Below are positions 1-7,671 of a stretch of 21,823 bases of DNA, piece after piece. A program made the translations under genes and the position numbers. The stretch covers positions 1 through 21,823 of the forward strand of contig CAZKJH010000061.1 in NCBI GenBank assembly GCA_964553035.1, given 5' to 3'. Source of the stretch: JBBQIY01 sp964553035 (GTDB lineage: Bacteria > Verrucomicrobiota > Kiritimatiellia > RFP12 > UBA3636). A model generated the notes under the pieces. It was not told the origin of the DNA. It searched no databases and was given only the letters and a program-made list of their open reading frames with translations. How positions within the stretch are numbered: the stretch's first letter is position 1; each line of letters begins with the position of its first letter.

Positions 1-54
1 ACTACCGTTCGCACACGAAATCCTCATGACTCTCAACAAAATAAAATCGCACCC

Positions 55-80
55 TTGAGAAAACAATGGTTGAGAAAACA
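55..80. repeat. 11-bp direct repeat upstream of the toxin-antitoxin operon
   Basis: TTGAGAAAACA occurs at 55-65 and again, identically, at 70-80, a 15-bp period. It lies in the non-coding leader of the toxin-antitoxin pair. It could be a regulator site or a simple duplication that includes a -35-like TTGAGA. I see no gene in 1-140. Confidence 0.5.
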
Positions 81-106
81 CTTGCATTTCACCCGAAATA
101 CGTTCA

Positions 107-123
107 AACTAGTCTGACTAGTT
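107..123. promoter_or_regulatory. palindromic operator of the toxin-antitoxin operon
   Basis: AACTAGTCTGACTAGTT is a perfect inverted repeat with 7-bp arms and a CTG centre, ending 17 bp before the antitoxin start. Phd/YefM-type antitoxins, often with their toxin, repress their own promoters by binding such palindromes, so an autoregulatory operator is the natural reading. Binding itself is inferred. Confidence 0.65.
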
Positions 124-140
124 GAGAGAGGGGGATTAAA

Positions 141-404
141 ATGAAAAGTTGGCCATTACAGGATGCTAAGGCAAAGTTCAGTGCCGTTGTCGAAGAGGCG
201 ATAAAACGTGGGCCTCAACGGGTCACGCGCCGTGGGCAGGATGTTGTCGTTGTTATTTCTACTGAAAAGTTTCAGGAATTGACCCGTCGTCGCGAGGAAG
301 GGGATGGCGGTCTTGTGAACTTCTTACGCGACTCACCTCTTAGCGAGTTACCTCCAGACACATTCGGACGCGATGTCGACACGGGGCGTGAGGTGGCGTT
401 ATGA
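141..404 (+). CDS. Type II antitoxin, Phd/YefM family
   Basis: This 87-residue protein is expected to neutralise the PIN toxin encoded immediately downstream and to repress the operon. Residues 1-50 form the typical Phd/YefM fold: a start like KSWPLQDAKAKFSAVVEEA, then a strand pair around RVTRRGQDVVVVIS and a helix EKFQELTRR. The acidic tail from about residue 53 is the expected toxin-binding segment. A strong ribosome site (GAGAGAGGGGG, 125-135) precedes ATG at a good distance. The last codons overlap the toxin start (ATGA, 401-404), a translational coupling typical of antitoxin-toxin pairs. A palindromic operator lies just upstream. The family call is confident; the toxin partnership is inferred from position. 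Confidence 0.88.
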   Translation: MKSWPLQDAKAKFSAVVEEAIKRGPQRVTRRGQDVVVVISTEKFQELTRRREEGDGGLVNFLRDSPLSELPPDTFGRDVDTGREVAL

Positions 405-829
405 GATATTTGCTGGACACCTGTTTATTATCTGAGCTGGTCAAGCCGCGACCAGATCCTTCGGTGACAGCTTGGGTCGATCAGCAGAGCGAATCGCAAC
501 TTTATCTCAGTGTATTGACACTGGGCGCGTTGCGCAAGGGAGTTGAGAGGCTACAAGACGGCAGAAAGCGCGTTCGCTTAACCAATTGGCTTGACGGCGA
601 GCTAAAACCACGGTTTGTGGGTCGCTTGCTGTCTGTTGATGAGGATGTCGCCGAACGTTGGGGAATGGTTTGCGCACAGGCCAATGCAAGCGGTGTGGCG
701 GTTCCGGTGGTTGATGGTTTGATCGCGGCTACCGCCCTTGTTCATGGTCTGACAGTAGTCACTCGAAACGTCTCCGACATTCAGGCATCCGGTGCGCTGG
801 TCTTCAACCCTTGGTCTCACGAACGCTGA
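401..829 (+). CDS. VapC/FitB-type PIN-domain ribonuclease toxin with a substituted active-site glutamate
   Basis: This 142-residue protein is a full-length PIN domain of the FitB-like VapC group, which cleave RNA using Mg2+ held by four acidic residues. Three are visible: D6 in LLDTC, D105 in VVDGLIAATA and D126 in TRNVSDI. The fourth is expected in the motif LSVLTLGEIRKG, but here the motif reads LSVLTLGALRKG, giving A43. The codon is GCG at 527-529, one base from GAG. The rest of the frame is intact, so this is not a broken gene, but nuclease activity may be reduced or lost. The start overlaps the antitoxin stop by 4 nt and depends on coupling. It converges on valS with a 21-bp gap and no clear terminator. 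Confidence 0.9.
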   Translation: MRYLLDTCLLSELVKPRPDPSVTAWVDQQSESQLYLSVLTLGALRKGVERLQDGRKRVRLTNWLDGELKPRFVGRLLSVDEDVAERWGMVCAQANASGVAVPVVDGLIAATALVHGLTVVTRNVSDIQASGALVFNPWSHER

Positions 830-850
830 ACTCTGGACCAGAACCCTTCT

Positions 851-3535
851 TTACGCGCTGAAGGATTCGAGCGTCTTGGTGTGACGGCCGATTTCTGTTA
901 CGAGTTCATCACGGCGTGCCTTCTGCTGTTCGAGGATTGCAGCAGGTGCCCTTGAAACGAAGGCTTCATTAGAAAGCTTCGCGTCAACGGTTTTTAAGAA
1001 TCCCTGAAGCTTTCCGATTTCCTCGACAATCCGTTTTTTCTCTGCACCCACATCCACCACGCCTTCAAGCGGGATGCCGATCATGCCAAGCGTACAGGTG
1101 GCGAGGGGTATTCCCGTGATGGGATCATCGACCCGCACGTCAAGCGATTCGGCGCGCAGTGCCACCTTGATTGAGTCAGCATCGCGCAAAATCAAATCTG
1201 CCGTAGCTTTGTCGAGGGCGTTGATGATGTAGGAGACGCTCTGCGAAGGCGGGATGTTGCAGTCCGCACGCAGGGCGCGGCCGGCCGTGATCATTTCGCG
1301 CTTGCTCTCGACATATTTTCGAACGTCTTCGGAGAGAGTCCACGCGGCATTTTCTGCATCGGAGTAAGCGGAGGGCCATGCGGCTTGCATGATCGATTCC
1401 GTGTCGGATGCGTAGCTCATCTGGTGCCAGAGCTCTTCCGTGATGAAGGGCATGAACGGGTGCAGGAGGCGAATCGCTTTCCCAAGCACATCGTACATAA
1501 TCGTCAGGATTTGGCGACGGCGGGCTTCGTCGGTGCCATAGAGATCGGTCTTGGCGTATTCGAGATACCAGTCGCAGAAGTGAGTCCAGACAAAATCGTA
1601 TAGTGAGAGCGCGGCATCTTGGAAGCGATATTTTTCTAGTGCTTCTGTTACGGAAGAAATGGCACGCTGGCAGGAAGCAAGCATGTGCCGATCATCGTCG
1701 CTGAGCAGCACAGGGTCAAGCTGGATGCCGTTCGTCGCGATGGCGCGGGAATCGAGATCCGGTGCTTTCTCGGCATGCATTTGCATGAAGCGGGCGGCGT
1801 TCCAGATCTTGGTCGCGAAGTTGCGACCGATTTCAAACTTGTCCATGTTGACATAAACGTCCGTGCCTGGCGAGGTAATCTGCATCAGGCTAAAGCGGAG
1901 CGCATCGGTGCTGAACTTCTCAATGATGTCGAGGGGATCGATCGAATTACCGAGCGATTTCGACATCTTGCGTCCTTGGGCATCGCGGACGACGCCGTGG
2001 ATCACCACGTTGGAAAACGGTGGTGCCTCCATGAACTTGCAGCCAGCCATAATCATCCGGGCGACCCAGAAGAAGATGATGTCGGGAGCTGTTACCAAAT
2101 CAGCGGTGGGGTAGTAGCGCTTCAAGTCCGCACTGTCCTTGTCGGGCCAGCCCAAGGTGCTGAAAGGCCAGAGCCAAGAGGAGAACCATGTATCGAGAAC
2201 ATCTTCGTCTTGCTTGATGGACTCGCTGCTAGCAGCGCAGACTGGGCAAGATAACGGTTTCTTTGCGGTGGCCCATTCGTGACCACATTCGCAGGTGTAG
2301 ACGGGAATACGGTGTCCCCACCAGATCTGCCGAGAGATACACCAATCGCGGATGCTTTCCATCCAGGTAAAGAACGTGTTCTCGTAGCGCTGCGGAGTGA
2401 ATGTGATTTTTCCTGAGCGTACGGCTTCAATGGCCGGCTCGGCCAAGGGTTTCATGCGTACGAACCATTGCTTGGAAAGACGTGACTCGACAACGGTCTC
2501 GCAGCGGTAGCAATGACCGATAGAGTTCTTGTAATCTTCGACGCGCACGAGGAATCCGCCCTTTTCAAGGTCGGCAACAATCTGTTTCCGGCATTCAAAA
2601 CGATCCAGACCTTCGTAGCCTGAAAGCTCGTTCATCGTGCCATCGCCGTTCATGATGTTGATTGCGGGGAGGTTGTGACGCTGCCCGACGCCGAAGTCGT
2701 TTGCATCGTGAGCGGGGGTGATCTTGACAACGCCAGTTCCGAATTCGCGTTCTACGTAGTCGTCAACGACGACGGGGATTTCGCGGTTAGAAAGTGGGAG
2801 CAAGACTTTGGCACCATGCAGATGCGTGTAGCGTTCGTCCTTCGGGTTGACGGCAACGGCTGTGTCACCGGGGACGGTTTCGGGGCGTGTGGTGGCAACT
2901 TCGACAAATTCACCGGGATGGCCAACGACAGGGTAGCGGACGTGCCAGAGGAAACCATCGTTCGGCTGATGTTCACTTTCGTCATCGGCCAGCGCGGTTC
3001 CGCAGCGTGGGCACCAGTTGACGATGTAGTTTCCGCGATAGACGAGGTTTTCCTCGTAGAGTCGGCAGAAGACCTCAGAGACGGCGTCGCTGAGACCCTC
3101 GTCCATTGTAAAGCGTTCGTGCTCCCAATCGCAGCTACAGCCGAGTTTGCGGAGTTGGTTGACGATGGTGCCGCCGTAAAGTTTACGCCATTCCCAGACG
3201 CGTTCAACGAATGCGTCGCGCCCGAGGTCGCGGCGCGTCTTCCCTTCCTTCTTCAGGGCTTTTTCGACGACGTTCTGGGTTGCGATGCCAGCATGGTCTG
3301 TTCCCGGAACCCACAGAACGTTTCGTCCTTGCATGCGCCTCCAGCGCACAAGGACATCCTGCACGGTGTTGTTGAGCGCGTGGCCCATGTGCAAAATACC
3401 GGTAACGTTGGGAGGCGGAATGACAACACAGTAAGGCTCACCACCTTTTGAAGCATCGCCCCTGAACTGTCCCGTCGTTTCCCACCATTGATACCATTTG
3501 GCCTCGAGGGCTTTGGGGTCGAAATGCTTGTCCAT
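851..3535 (-). CDS. valS: Valyl-tRNA synthetase
   Basis: This class I aminoacyl-tRNA synthetase charges tRNA-Val in the cytoplasm. At 894 residues it has the normal bacterial length. The catalytic signatures are HMGH at 49-52 (after PPPNVTGIL) and KMSKS at 523-527. The CP1 editing domain carries TTRPET at 216-221 and HDANDFG near 276-282, as needed to hydrolyse Thr-tRNA-Val. Zinc-type cysteine pairs occur at CPRC (175-178), CYRC (342-345), CEC (415-417) and CPVC (430-433). The C-terminus, from about residue 830, is the coiled coil typical of ValRS (EKKRIVEEIGKLQ and on). A small change is VTAPDIIFFW where VTGPDIIFFW is usual. No clear ribosome site precedes the ATG, but the first residues match the family start. 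Confidence 0.98.
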   Translation of the reverse strand: MDKHFDPKALEAKWYQWWETTGQFRGDASKGGEPYCVVIPPPNVTGILHMGHALNNTVQDVLVRWRRMQGRNVLWVPGTDHAGIATQNVVEKALKKEGKTRRDLGRDAFVERVWEWRKLYGGTIVNQLRKLGCSCDWEHERFTMDEGLSDAVSEVFCRLYEENLVYRGNYIVNWCPRCGTALADDESEHQPNDGFLWHVRYPVVGHPGEFVEVATTRPETVPGDTAVAVNPKDERYTHLHGAKVLLPLSNREIPVVVDDYVEREFGTGVVKITPAHDANDFGVGQRHNLPAINIMNGDGTMNELSGYEGLDRFECRKQIVADLEKGGFLVRVEDYKNSIGHCYRCETVVESRLSKQWFVRMKPLAEPAIEAVRSGKITFTPQRYENTFFTWMESIRDWCISRQIWWGHRIPVYTCECGHEWATAKKPLSCPVCAASSESIKQDEDVLDTWFSSWLWPFSTLGWPDKDSADLKRYYPTADLVTAPDIIFFWVARMIMAGCKFMEAPPFSNVVIHGVVRDAQGRKMSKSLGNSIDPLDIIEKFSTDALRFSLMQITSPGTDVYVNMDKFEIGRNFATKIWNAARFMQMHAEKAPDLDSRAIATNGIQLDPVLLSDDDRHMLASCQRAISSVTEALEKYRFQDAALSLYDFVWTHFCDWYLEYAKTDLYGTDEARRRQILTIMYDVLGKAIRLLHPFMPFITEELWHQMSYASDTESIMQAAWPSAYSDAENAAWTLSEDVRKYVESKREMITAGRALRADCNIPPSQSVSYIINALDKATADLILRDADSIKVALRAESLDVRVDDPITGIPLATCTLGMIGIPLEGVVDVGAEKKRIVEEIGKLQGFLKTVDAKLSNEAFVSRAPAAILEQQKARRDELVTEIGRHTKTLESFSA

Positions 3536-3595
3536 GTATTGCCGTCTATCTGCTGTGAAGCTATTATGCGGAGAGGTAAGTTGGCCGAGTGCGCG

Positions 3596-4309
3596 TTAGA
3601 AACGAACGCCCACCATGCCGTAGATGGCACGATCATCGGCGTAGAAGTCGCCCGCTACGGTTATGTAGGTGTCGTCCGTCATCGTCATGTTGAGACCAAC
3701 GGTCACGCCAATGTTATCACCCGCGTCATATTCATCGGATAAGACATAGGAGACGACAGGGCCGAAGAATAATCCAATGGTTTCTGGCATAATGAACGAA
3801 GTTCTGTTGAGTTCATTGATAAGCTCGAAGGTCAGAAAGGCCTCGATTTGCGACCATGTGAAATCATCGAAATTGGCTAACGAATATTCCGCACCGCTCG
3901 TCAAGCGATAGCTTGAAACGTCTGAGAGGCGAGACAATTGGTCGGACTCGATGAGATCCGCCCAGACGCCGACTCCAAAGAGGCCTTGCGTGTCGTTCTC
4001 TTTCGAGTATAGACCCGTTTCTTCTTTCATCGCGCCTACGAGACCATAGACGGTCAGCCAACGCATAACGTCGTAGCCTAAAATAACGTTGAAGCGCGTG
4101 AAGTCAATTTCTGTTTCGATGTTGCGGTCGTTTTCCATGTACTTCGTAGATGAACCAGCGAACATCGCGAGATGCCAGCCGCTGAGATCGTTGCCGATGC
4201 TTGCGAAGTTGATGCTACCGGTATCACGACTCGCTGGTGTAACTGCGAATGTTGAAGTGGTGAGTGCTGTTGCCACGGCTACGCATGCGATTAGGGTCGT
4301 CTTATTCAT
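3596..4309 (-). CDS. Secreted outer-membrane beta-barrel-like protein of unknown function
   Basis: The 237-residue protein starts with a Sec signal peptide (basic MNKTT, hydrophobic core, likely cut after TFA near residue 22). The mature part alternates polar and hydrophobic residues in short strands separated by acidic turns (for example FNVILGYDVMRWLTVYGLVGAM and NIGVTVGLNMTM) and ends MVGVRF. A terminal Phe closing a strand is characteristic of outer-membrane barrels inserted by the BAM machinery. I see no enzymatic motif and cannot assign a substrate, so it is best described as a small porin-like or structural barrel. AAGGA sits about 10 bp before ATG. It reads the same way as valS with a 60-bp gap and is divergent from the LRR gene, sharing the 4310-4435 intergenic region. 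Confidence 0.7.
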   Translation of the reverse strand: MNKTTLIACVAVATALTTSTFAVTPASRDTGSINFASIGNDLSGWHLAMFAGSSTKYMENDRNIETEIDFTRFNVILGYDVMRWLTVYGLVGAMKEETGLYSKENDTQGLFGVGVWADLIESDQLSRLSDVSSYRLTSGAEYSLANFDDFTWSQIEAFLTFELINELNRTSFIMPETIGLFFGPVVSYVLSDEYDAGDNIGVTVGLNMTMTDDTYITVAGDFYADDRAIYGMVGVRF

Positions 4310-4329
4310 TTGTTTTGCATCCTTAGGTG

Positions 4330-4359
4330 TTGATTAAGAAGGTCGTGTTGGTCTATACT
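4330..4359 (+). promoter_or_regulatory. Candidate sigma-70 promoter of the LRR lipoprotein gene
   Basis: TTGATT at 4330-4335 and TATACT at 4354-4359 are separated by 18 bp. They match four and five of six consensus positions. The predicted transcript starts near 4366, leaving a leader of about 70 nt before the TTG start codon. Confidence 0.5.
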
Positions 4360-4435
4360 AGCGCCCTGAAAACCATTGCGCCATAAAAACACCTTATATG
4401 CTAACTGATTTCTGTAGAAACTCAAGGAATTTATT

Positions 4436-5302
4436 TTGAATACTCGAATAATCACAGTTGTTATTTCCTCCGTCACCGTTATTGGGATCATGACCGGCTG
4501 CTTTCAGCAGGCTGCGCCGAAGCGTGATGTGGAAGCCTTCAGCATGGCCGAGGCTTCTAGTCTTCGCGAAACGGTGGAGTTTATCAACCTAGCGCGCAGT
4601 GGGGATGCTGTATCGTTTCCCGTCGGCCTCGAAACATTTCCGAAGTTATCGAAACTTTCCGTTCGTGGGCAGAAAGGCTGTGCGAGCGTTCCTGAGGGAA
4701 TCGGTCAACTTACGAATCTCACGTTTTTGGACATATCCGAAACAGGTGTTTCTTCGCTTCCTGATTCTTTCGTGGCACTGTCTGGACTCCGCCACTTGTA
4801 CCTAGCCAATAACGGGATGACGAACTTTCCGTTATCGGTATGCGCCCTGCAGGGTCTGAAGTATCTGAATTTTGATCGTAATGCCGTGATGTCATTGCCC
4901 GAGGAAGTTCAGGGTCTTCGTTCCGTAAAATGGGTTCGGCTGAACTACAATAGCTTGCAGGCGCTTCCAGAGGGTGTCGCCGAATGGAAGCAGATTCGGA
5001 AGCTCTATTTGCGCGGAAACGCTTTGGAAACCTTTCCGGATGTTATTTTGAAGATGACCTCGCTTGAAGAGCTGGATCTCGGACAAAACAAAATCACGCA
5101 GTTACCGGATGGAATCGTTGCGTTGACGGCGTTACGCCGAATCGACCTCGATGGCAATCCGCTCGAGAAGCTTCCTGACGGAATCGGCGGCATGAAGAGT
5201 CTTAAATTTTTTATTTTGAATCAATGCAAAATTCCGCCAGAAGAACAGAAGCGCGTTCGTGCTGCCTTCCCAGATCCAGTCGCGGTTCATATCGCCTTCT
5301 AG
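4436..5302 (+). CDS. Leucine-rich-repeat lipoprotein
   Basis: The 288-residue protein starts with TTG, preceded by AAGGA (4424-4428) at 7 bp. The N-terminus is a lipoprotein signal: hydrophobic residues 5-19, then lipobox MTGC with Cys22 as the expected acylation site. From about residue 65 the protein consists of roughly eight tandem LRRs of about 23 residues of the pattern LxxLPxxLxxLxxLxxLxLxxNxL, for example FPLSVCALQGLKYLNFDRNA. LRR solenoids bind proteins or peptides; nothing here indicates which. No kinase, Roc GTPase or peptidase domain is attached. The protein should be anchored in the inner or outer membrane facing the periplasm or outside. It is probably monocistronic, followed by the heptamer repeat. 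Confidence 0.87.
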   Translation: MNTRIITVVISSVTVIGIMTGCFQQAAPKRDVEAFSMAEASSLRETVEFINLARSGDAVSFPVGLETFPKLSKLSVRGQKGCASVPEGIGQLTNLTFLDISETGVSSLPDSFVALSGLRHLYLANNGMTNFPLSVCALQGLKYLNFDRNAVMSLPEEVQGLRSVKWVRLNYNSLQALPEGVAEWKQIRKLYLRGNALETFPDVILKMTSLEELDLGQNKITQLPDGIVALTALRRIDLDGNPLEKLPDGIGGMKSLKFFILNQCKIPPEEQKRVRAAFPDPVAVHIAF

Positions 5303-5309
5303 AGAGAAA

Positions 5310-5340
5310 ATTACGAATTACGAATTATGAATTACGAATT
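5310..5340 (+). repeat. Tandem heptamer array, unit ATTACGA
   Basis: There are four consecutive 7-bp units: ATTACGA (5310), ATTACGA (5317), ATTATGA (5324) and ATTACGA (5331), followed by a partial ATT. It sits between the LRR gene and the TadE-like gene. The variant third unit creates the ATG at 5327 that opens the TadE frame. The array resembles the short tandemly repeated heptamers known from some cyanobacteria. A GC-rich relative lies at 13101-13135. Confidence 0.9.
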
Positions 5341-5884
5341 GGGACACCAGAGCGTTTCGCGTACGTCTCGCGAGGGACAGGCGATGGTTGAATTTGTGAT
5401 TTGCCTCGTTGGAATTTTGATCGTCGCCGCAGGACTTCTGCTCGTGGCCGACCTGACCCGCTCCGACACCGATACGCTCGTGACCGCAACAGGATCAGCG
5501 ATCTCAGATGCAATGTCCGCCTTGATTCCTTCATCGTTTTCACCTATTGAAGACTGGGACGAGGGGCGTGACGGTATGCGGCATACGAAGGATGATCGTG
5601 CGGAGATGGGCAACTTCAGCAGAATCCGAAATCGTATTACGTCGTACACGGCCCCGAACGGCGATTGGTCGGGAACGCGACGTGTTGACGGCTCTTCAGT
5701 GCATTATGATGATATTGTTCAGTTCAATGATAGCGTGTTAGTCTCATCCGCGCTACGGTTCATGTGTGCGAAGGAAGACATGACGGTTACGACGCTTCCC
5801 GTTTTGCAGTCTTTGATGGGGCTGCCAGAGACGATCACCATTAGAAATGAGGTCTGGATGCCTGCCCTAGGGGGTTTATACTGA
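5327..5884 (+). CDS. TadE-like pseudopilin
   Basis: The 185-residue protein has an N-terminal leader ending in REG, then QAMVEF and a 20-residue hydrophobic helix (VICLVGILIVAAGLLLVADL). This is the TadE/TadG class III pseudopilin signature, with G17 as the expected prepilin-peptidase cut site and Glu22 at position +5. The rest is a hydrophilic periplasmic domain. Such minor pilins work in Tad/Flp pilus or related secretion machines, but no other tad gene is in the window. The start is ambiguous: ATG at 5327 lies inside the heptamer repeat and has no ribosome site. ATG at 5384 has GAGGGA six bases upstream but would delete the leader and cut site. In-frame TTG at 5339 is a third option. The stop overlaps the next start (TGATG), so the two genes are coupled. 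Confidence 0.75.
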   Translation: MNYELGHQSVSRTSREGQAMVEFVICLVGILIVAAGLLLVADLTRSDTDTLVTATGSAISDAMSALIPSSFSPIEDWDEGRDGMRHTKDDRAEMGNFSRIRNRITSYTAPNGDWSGTRRVDGSSVHYDDIVQFNDSVLVSSALRFMCAKEDMTVTTLPVLQSLMGLPETITIRNEVWMPALGGLY

Positions 5885-6564
5885 TGCGTGGCTTGTTTCA
5901 CTCCGTCTATATTTTGTGGGTTGCGGTTGTCCTACAGGCTTTGCCCGTGGAAGGACGTGTGTTCATGAAGATTCGCGGCGATGCAGACATCGTCATGAGC
6001 TCCGGTGGCGGATCGAGGATTTACGAATCGAATATCGAGGTCAATGGACGATCAGCCACTCTGCGCGTGTACGGTTTTAAGGATGGCTCCGAGACGGTGG
6101 GCACTCATCTGCTCAAGCGTTTCGGTCTCGACGCTTCGGCTATGCTCGAGGGCGCGATGATTAAGCTTCCCGAGCGTTTTGGTGCATCGTGGCTTTTTGT
6201 GCTTCCCGGCATGACGGGCGATGTGTCGTCGGCCATTCTCATTGAGTCAAGAGAAGAGTTCGCATCGGGGACACCGCAGTGGGTGTTTCCCGAACTGCCG
6301 CAACCGCCGGGTTTCAGCGCGGAGTTTTCAGCGGTCGATAAAGAATCTCGGTTTGTCATGTGTACCGGAAGCTCCGGAATGCCGGCATCTGCCGCTCTCA
6401 GCGTGATGCAGGGGATCTTGGAGCGGGATGGATGGATGACTGTAACGCCCGCGAAGAATAAGGTGTCGTCGCTTCTCTTTGCTAAAGGGGACAACGTAGC
6501 ACTTGCTTGCACGACCCCACGCGAGAGCGGAAGCTCCCTGCTCGTCATGAAAAGCTGGCGGTGA
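5884..6564 (+). CDS. Secreted protein of unknown function, coupled to the TadE-like gene
   Basis: The 226-residue protein has a signal peptide (HSVYILWVAVVLQALPVEG, likely cut near residue 24). I recognise no domain. The mature region has two halves: residues about 30-120 with a small fold containing ATLRVYGF and a hydrophobic WLFVLPG segment, and residues 145-226 that end LVMKSWR. An internal pair of cysteines (CTGSSG and ALACTTP) could form a disulfide in the periplasm. Its ATG overlaps the TGA of the TadE-like gene by one base, so the two proteins are probably made together and may act together in a pilus-like or export structure. That role is inferred from coupling alone. It converges on the peptidase gene, with 9 bp between stop codons. 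Confidence 0.6.
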   Translation: MRGLFHSVYILWVAVVLQALPVEGRVFMKIRGDADIVMSSGGGSRIYESNIEVNGRSATLRVYGFKDGSETVGTHLLKRFGLDASAMLEGAMIKLPERFGASWLFVLPGMTGDVSSAILIESREEFASGTPQWVFPELPQPPGFSAEFSAVDKESRFVMCTGSSGMPASAALSVMQGILERDGWMTVTPAKNKVSSLLFAKGDNVALACTTPRESGSSLLVMKSWR

Positions 6565-6573
6565 AACAGATCG

Positions 6574-7671
6574 CTATAGCACCTGATGACCCGTCTTGCG
6601 AATGACCACGAGATCCTCAATCCGTACGCCGCCGAGGTCTGGATAATAGAGCCCAGGCTCTACCGTCACGACCATGTTTTCGAGCAACTTGCCACCGCTT
6701 GGTGAGAGTCGAGGTTCTTCGTGTATTTCAAGTCCGACACCATGTCCTGTGCTGTGGATAAAGCCGCTTGGAATGCCATTTTCAGTGAACGTGTTGAAGC
6801 CAGATTCTGCGAGGCTTTGGGCTGCCTTTGCATGAACGGCAGAGCCTAGTACGCCGGGAAGCAGCATCGTCATCGCTGAATCGTGCGCTGTTTTAACGGC
6901 ATCGTAGAGGCGCTTCTGCTCACTGTTTGGCTTGCCGTTCATCAAGGTGCGTGTCATGTCGCCCCAGTATCCGGAATCGAGGCTTCGCGGAAAGATATCG
7001 CAGACAATCCATTCGCCAGTTCTCAACGGCCCCGAACCACCTTCGTGTGGGTCTGCAGCTTGCACGCCTCCTGCAATGATCGTATCTTCGTCGATGCAGT
7101 TGAATTCGAGGACGACGCGCCGAACAATTTTGCGTGCGATTTCGGAAGTCAACGTTTTGCCCTGCCAGCGCAACATCCCGCCGCGACCCGGCTCTGCCTC
7201 GGCTATGGCCTTACCTACCGCCTTCATTGCGGCGCGTGCGGCCTTCTGAGAGTGCGCGATGTGGCGGATTTCTTCCTCAGACTTCACTTGACGTGCTTGT
7301 TTTAAAAAGCTGCTTCTGCTTATCGTCAGCGAAATCCCCCTTTCTTCAAGCGTCCGAGCAAGTCCAAGAGGGAAAGAAGTGTCGACATTGACGGTTGCTA
7401 GTTTGTTTTTGGCCAGCGCGGCGAGCGTCCATTCTGCAACGCTACGTTGTTGTTCTGCCCTAAGGCCCAGCGTGTCAGGGCTTTCGACGGTGCAGTTCTT
7501 GGTTTGCTTTAGTGCGCGTCCGTATTCCATTGTTGAGACGACTAAGACCGTTTTGTTAGGTTGGCAAATCGCGACAACAGAATCAGGAGCCACGAATCCG
7601 GTTGCGTACCGTATGTCGGGGCTGGTTGAGGCTGTTCCCACGATTAAAAATGAGGCTGTTAACTTCTTCAT
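6574..7671 (-). CDS. M24 family Xaa-Pro aminopeptidase
   Basis: The 365-residue protein is expected to remove the N-terminal residue from peptides with proline in second place, in the cytoplasm. Residues 1-125 form a creatinase/prolidase N-terminal domain. Residues 130-365 form the pita-bread catalytic domain with all five metal ligands visible: D225 (CDIFPR), D238 (GDMTR), H310 (STGHGVG), E338 (VEPG) and E352 (RIEDL). H209 in the ADPH segment is the usual substrate-binding histidine. This set fits a two-metal enzyme. Length and order match PepQ/YpdF-type short enzymes rather than the longer E. coli PepP. No obvious ribosome site precedes ATG. A -10-like TACAAT lies about 20 bp upstream, suggesting a short leader. 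Confidence 0.92.
   Translation of the reverse strand: MKKLTASFLIVGTASTSPDIRYATGFVAPDSVVAICQPNKTVLVVSTMEYGRALKQTKNCTVESPDTLGLRAEQQRSVAEWTLAALAKNKLATVNVDTSFPLGLARTLEERGISLTISRSSFLKQARQVKSEEEIRHIAHSQKAARAAMKAVGKAIAEAEPGRGGMLRWQGKTLTSEIARKIVRRVVLEFNCIDEDTIIAGGVQAADPHEGGSGPLRTGEWIVCDIFPRSLDSGYWGDMTRTLMNGKPNSEQKRLYDAVKTAHDSAMTMLLPGVLGSAVHAKAAQSLAESGFNTFTENGIPSGFIHSTGHGVGLEIHEEPRLSPSGGKLLENMVVTVEPGLYYPDLGGVRIEDLVVIRKTGHQVL

Noticed and set aside
2675..3451. 258-codon frame on the plus strand inside valS
   Set aside because: valS on the other strand has all catalytic and editing motifs, so this is a shadow frame.
5310..5340. CRISPR-like array
   Set aside because: Units are 7 bp with no spacers, and no cas gene is present.
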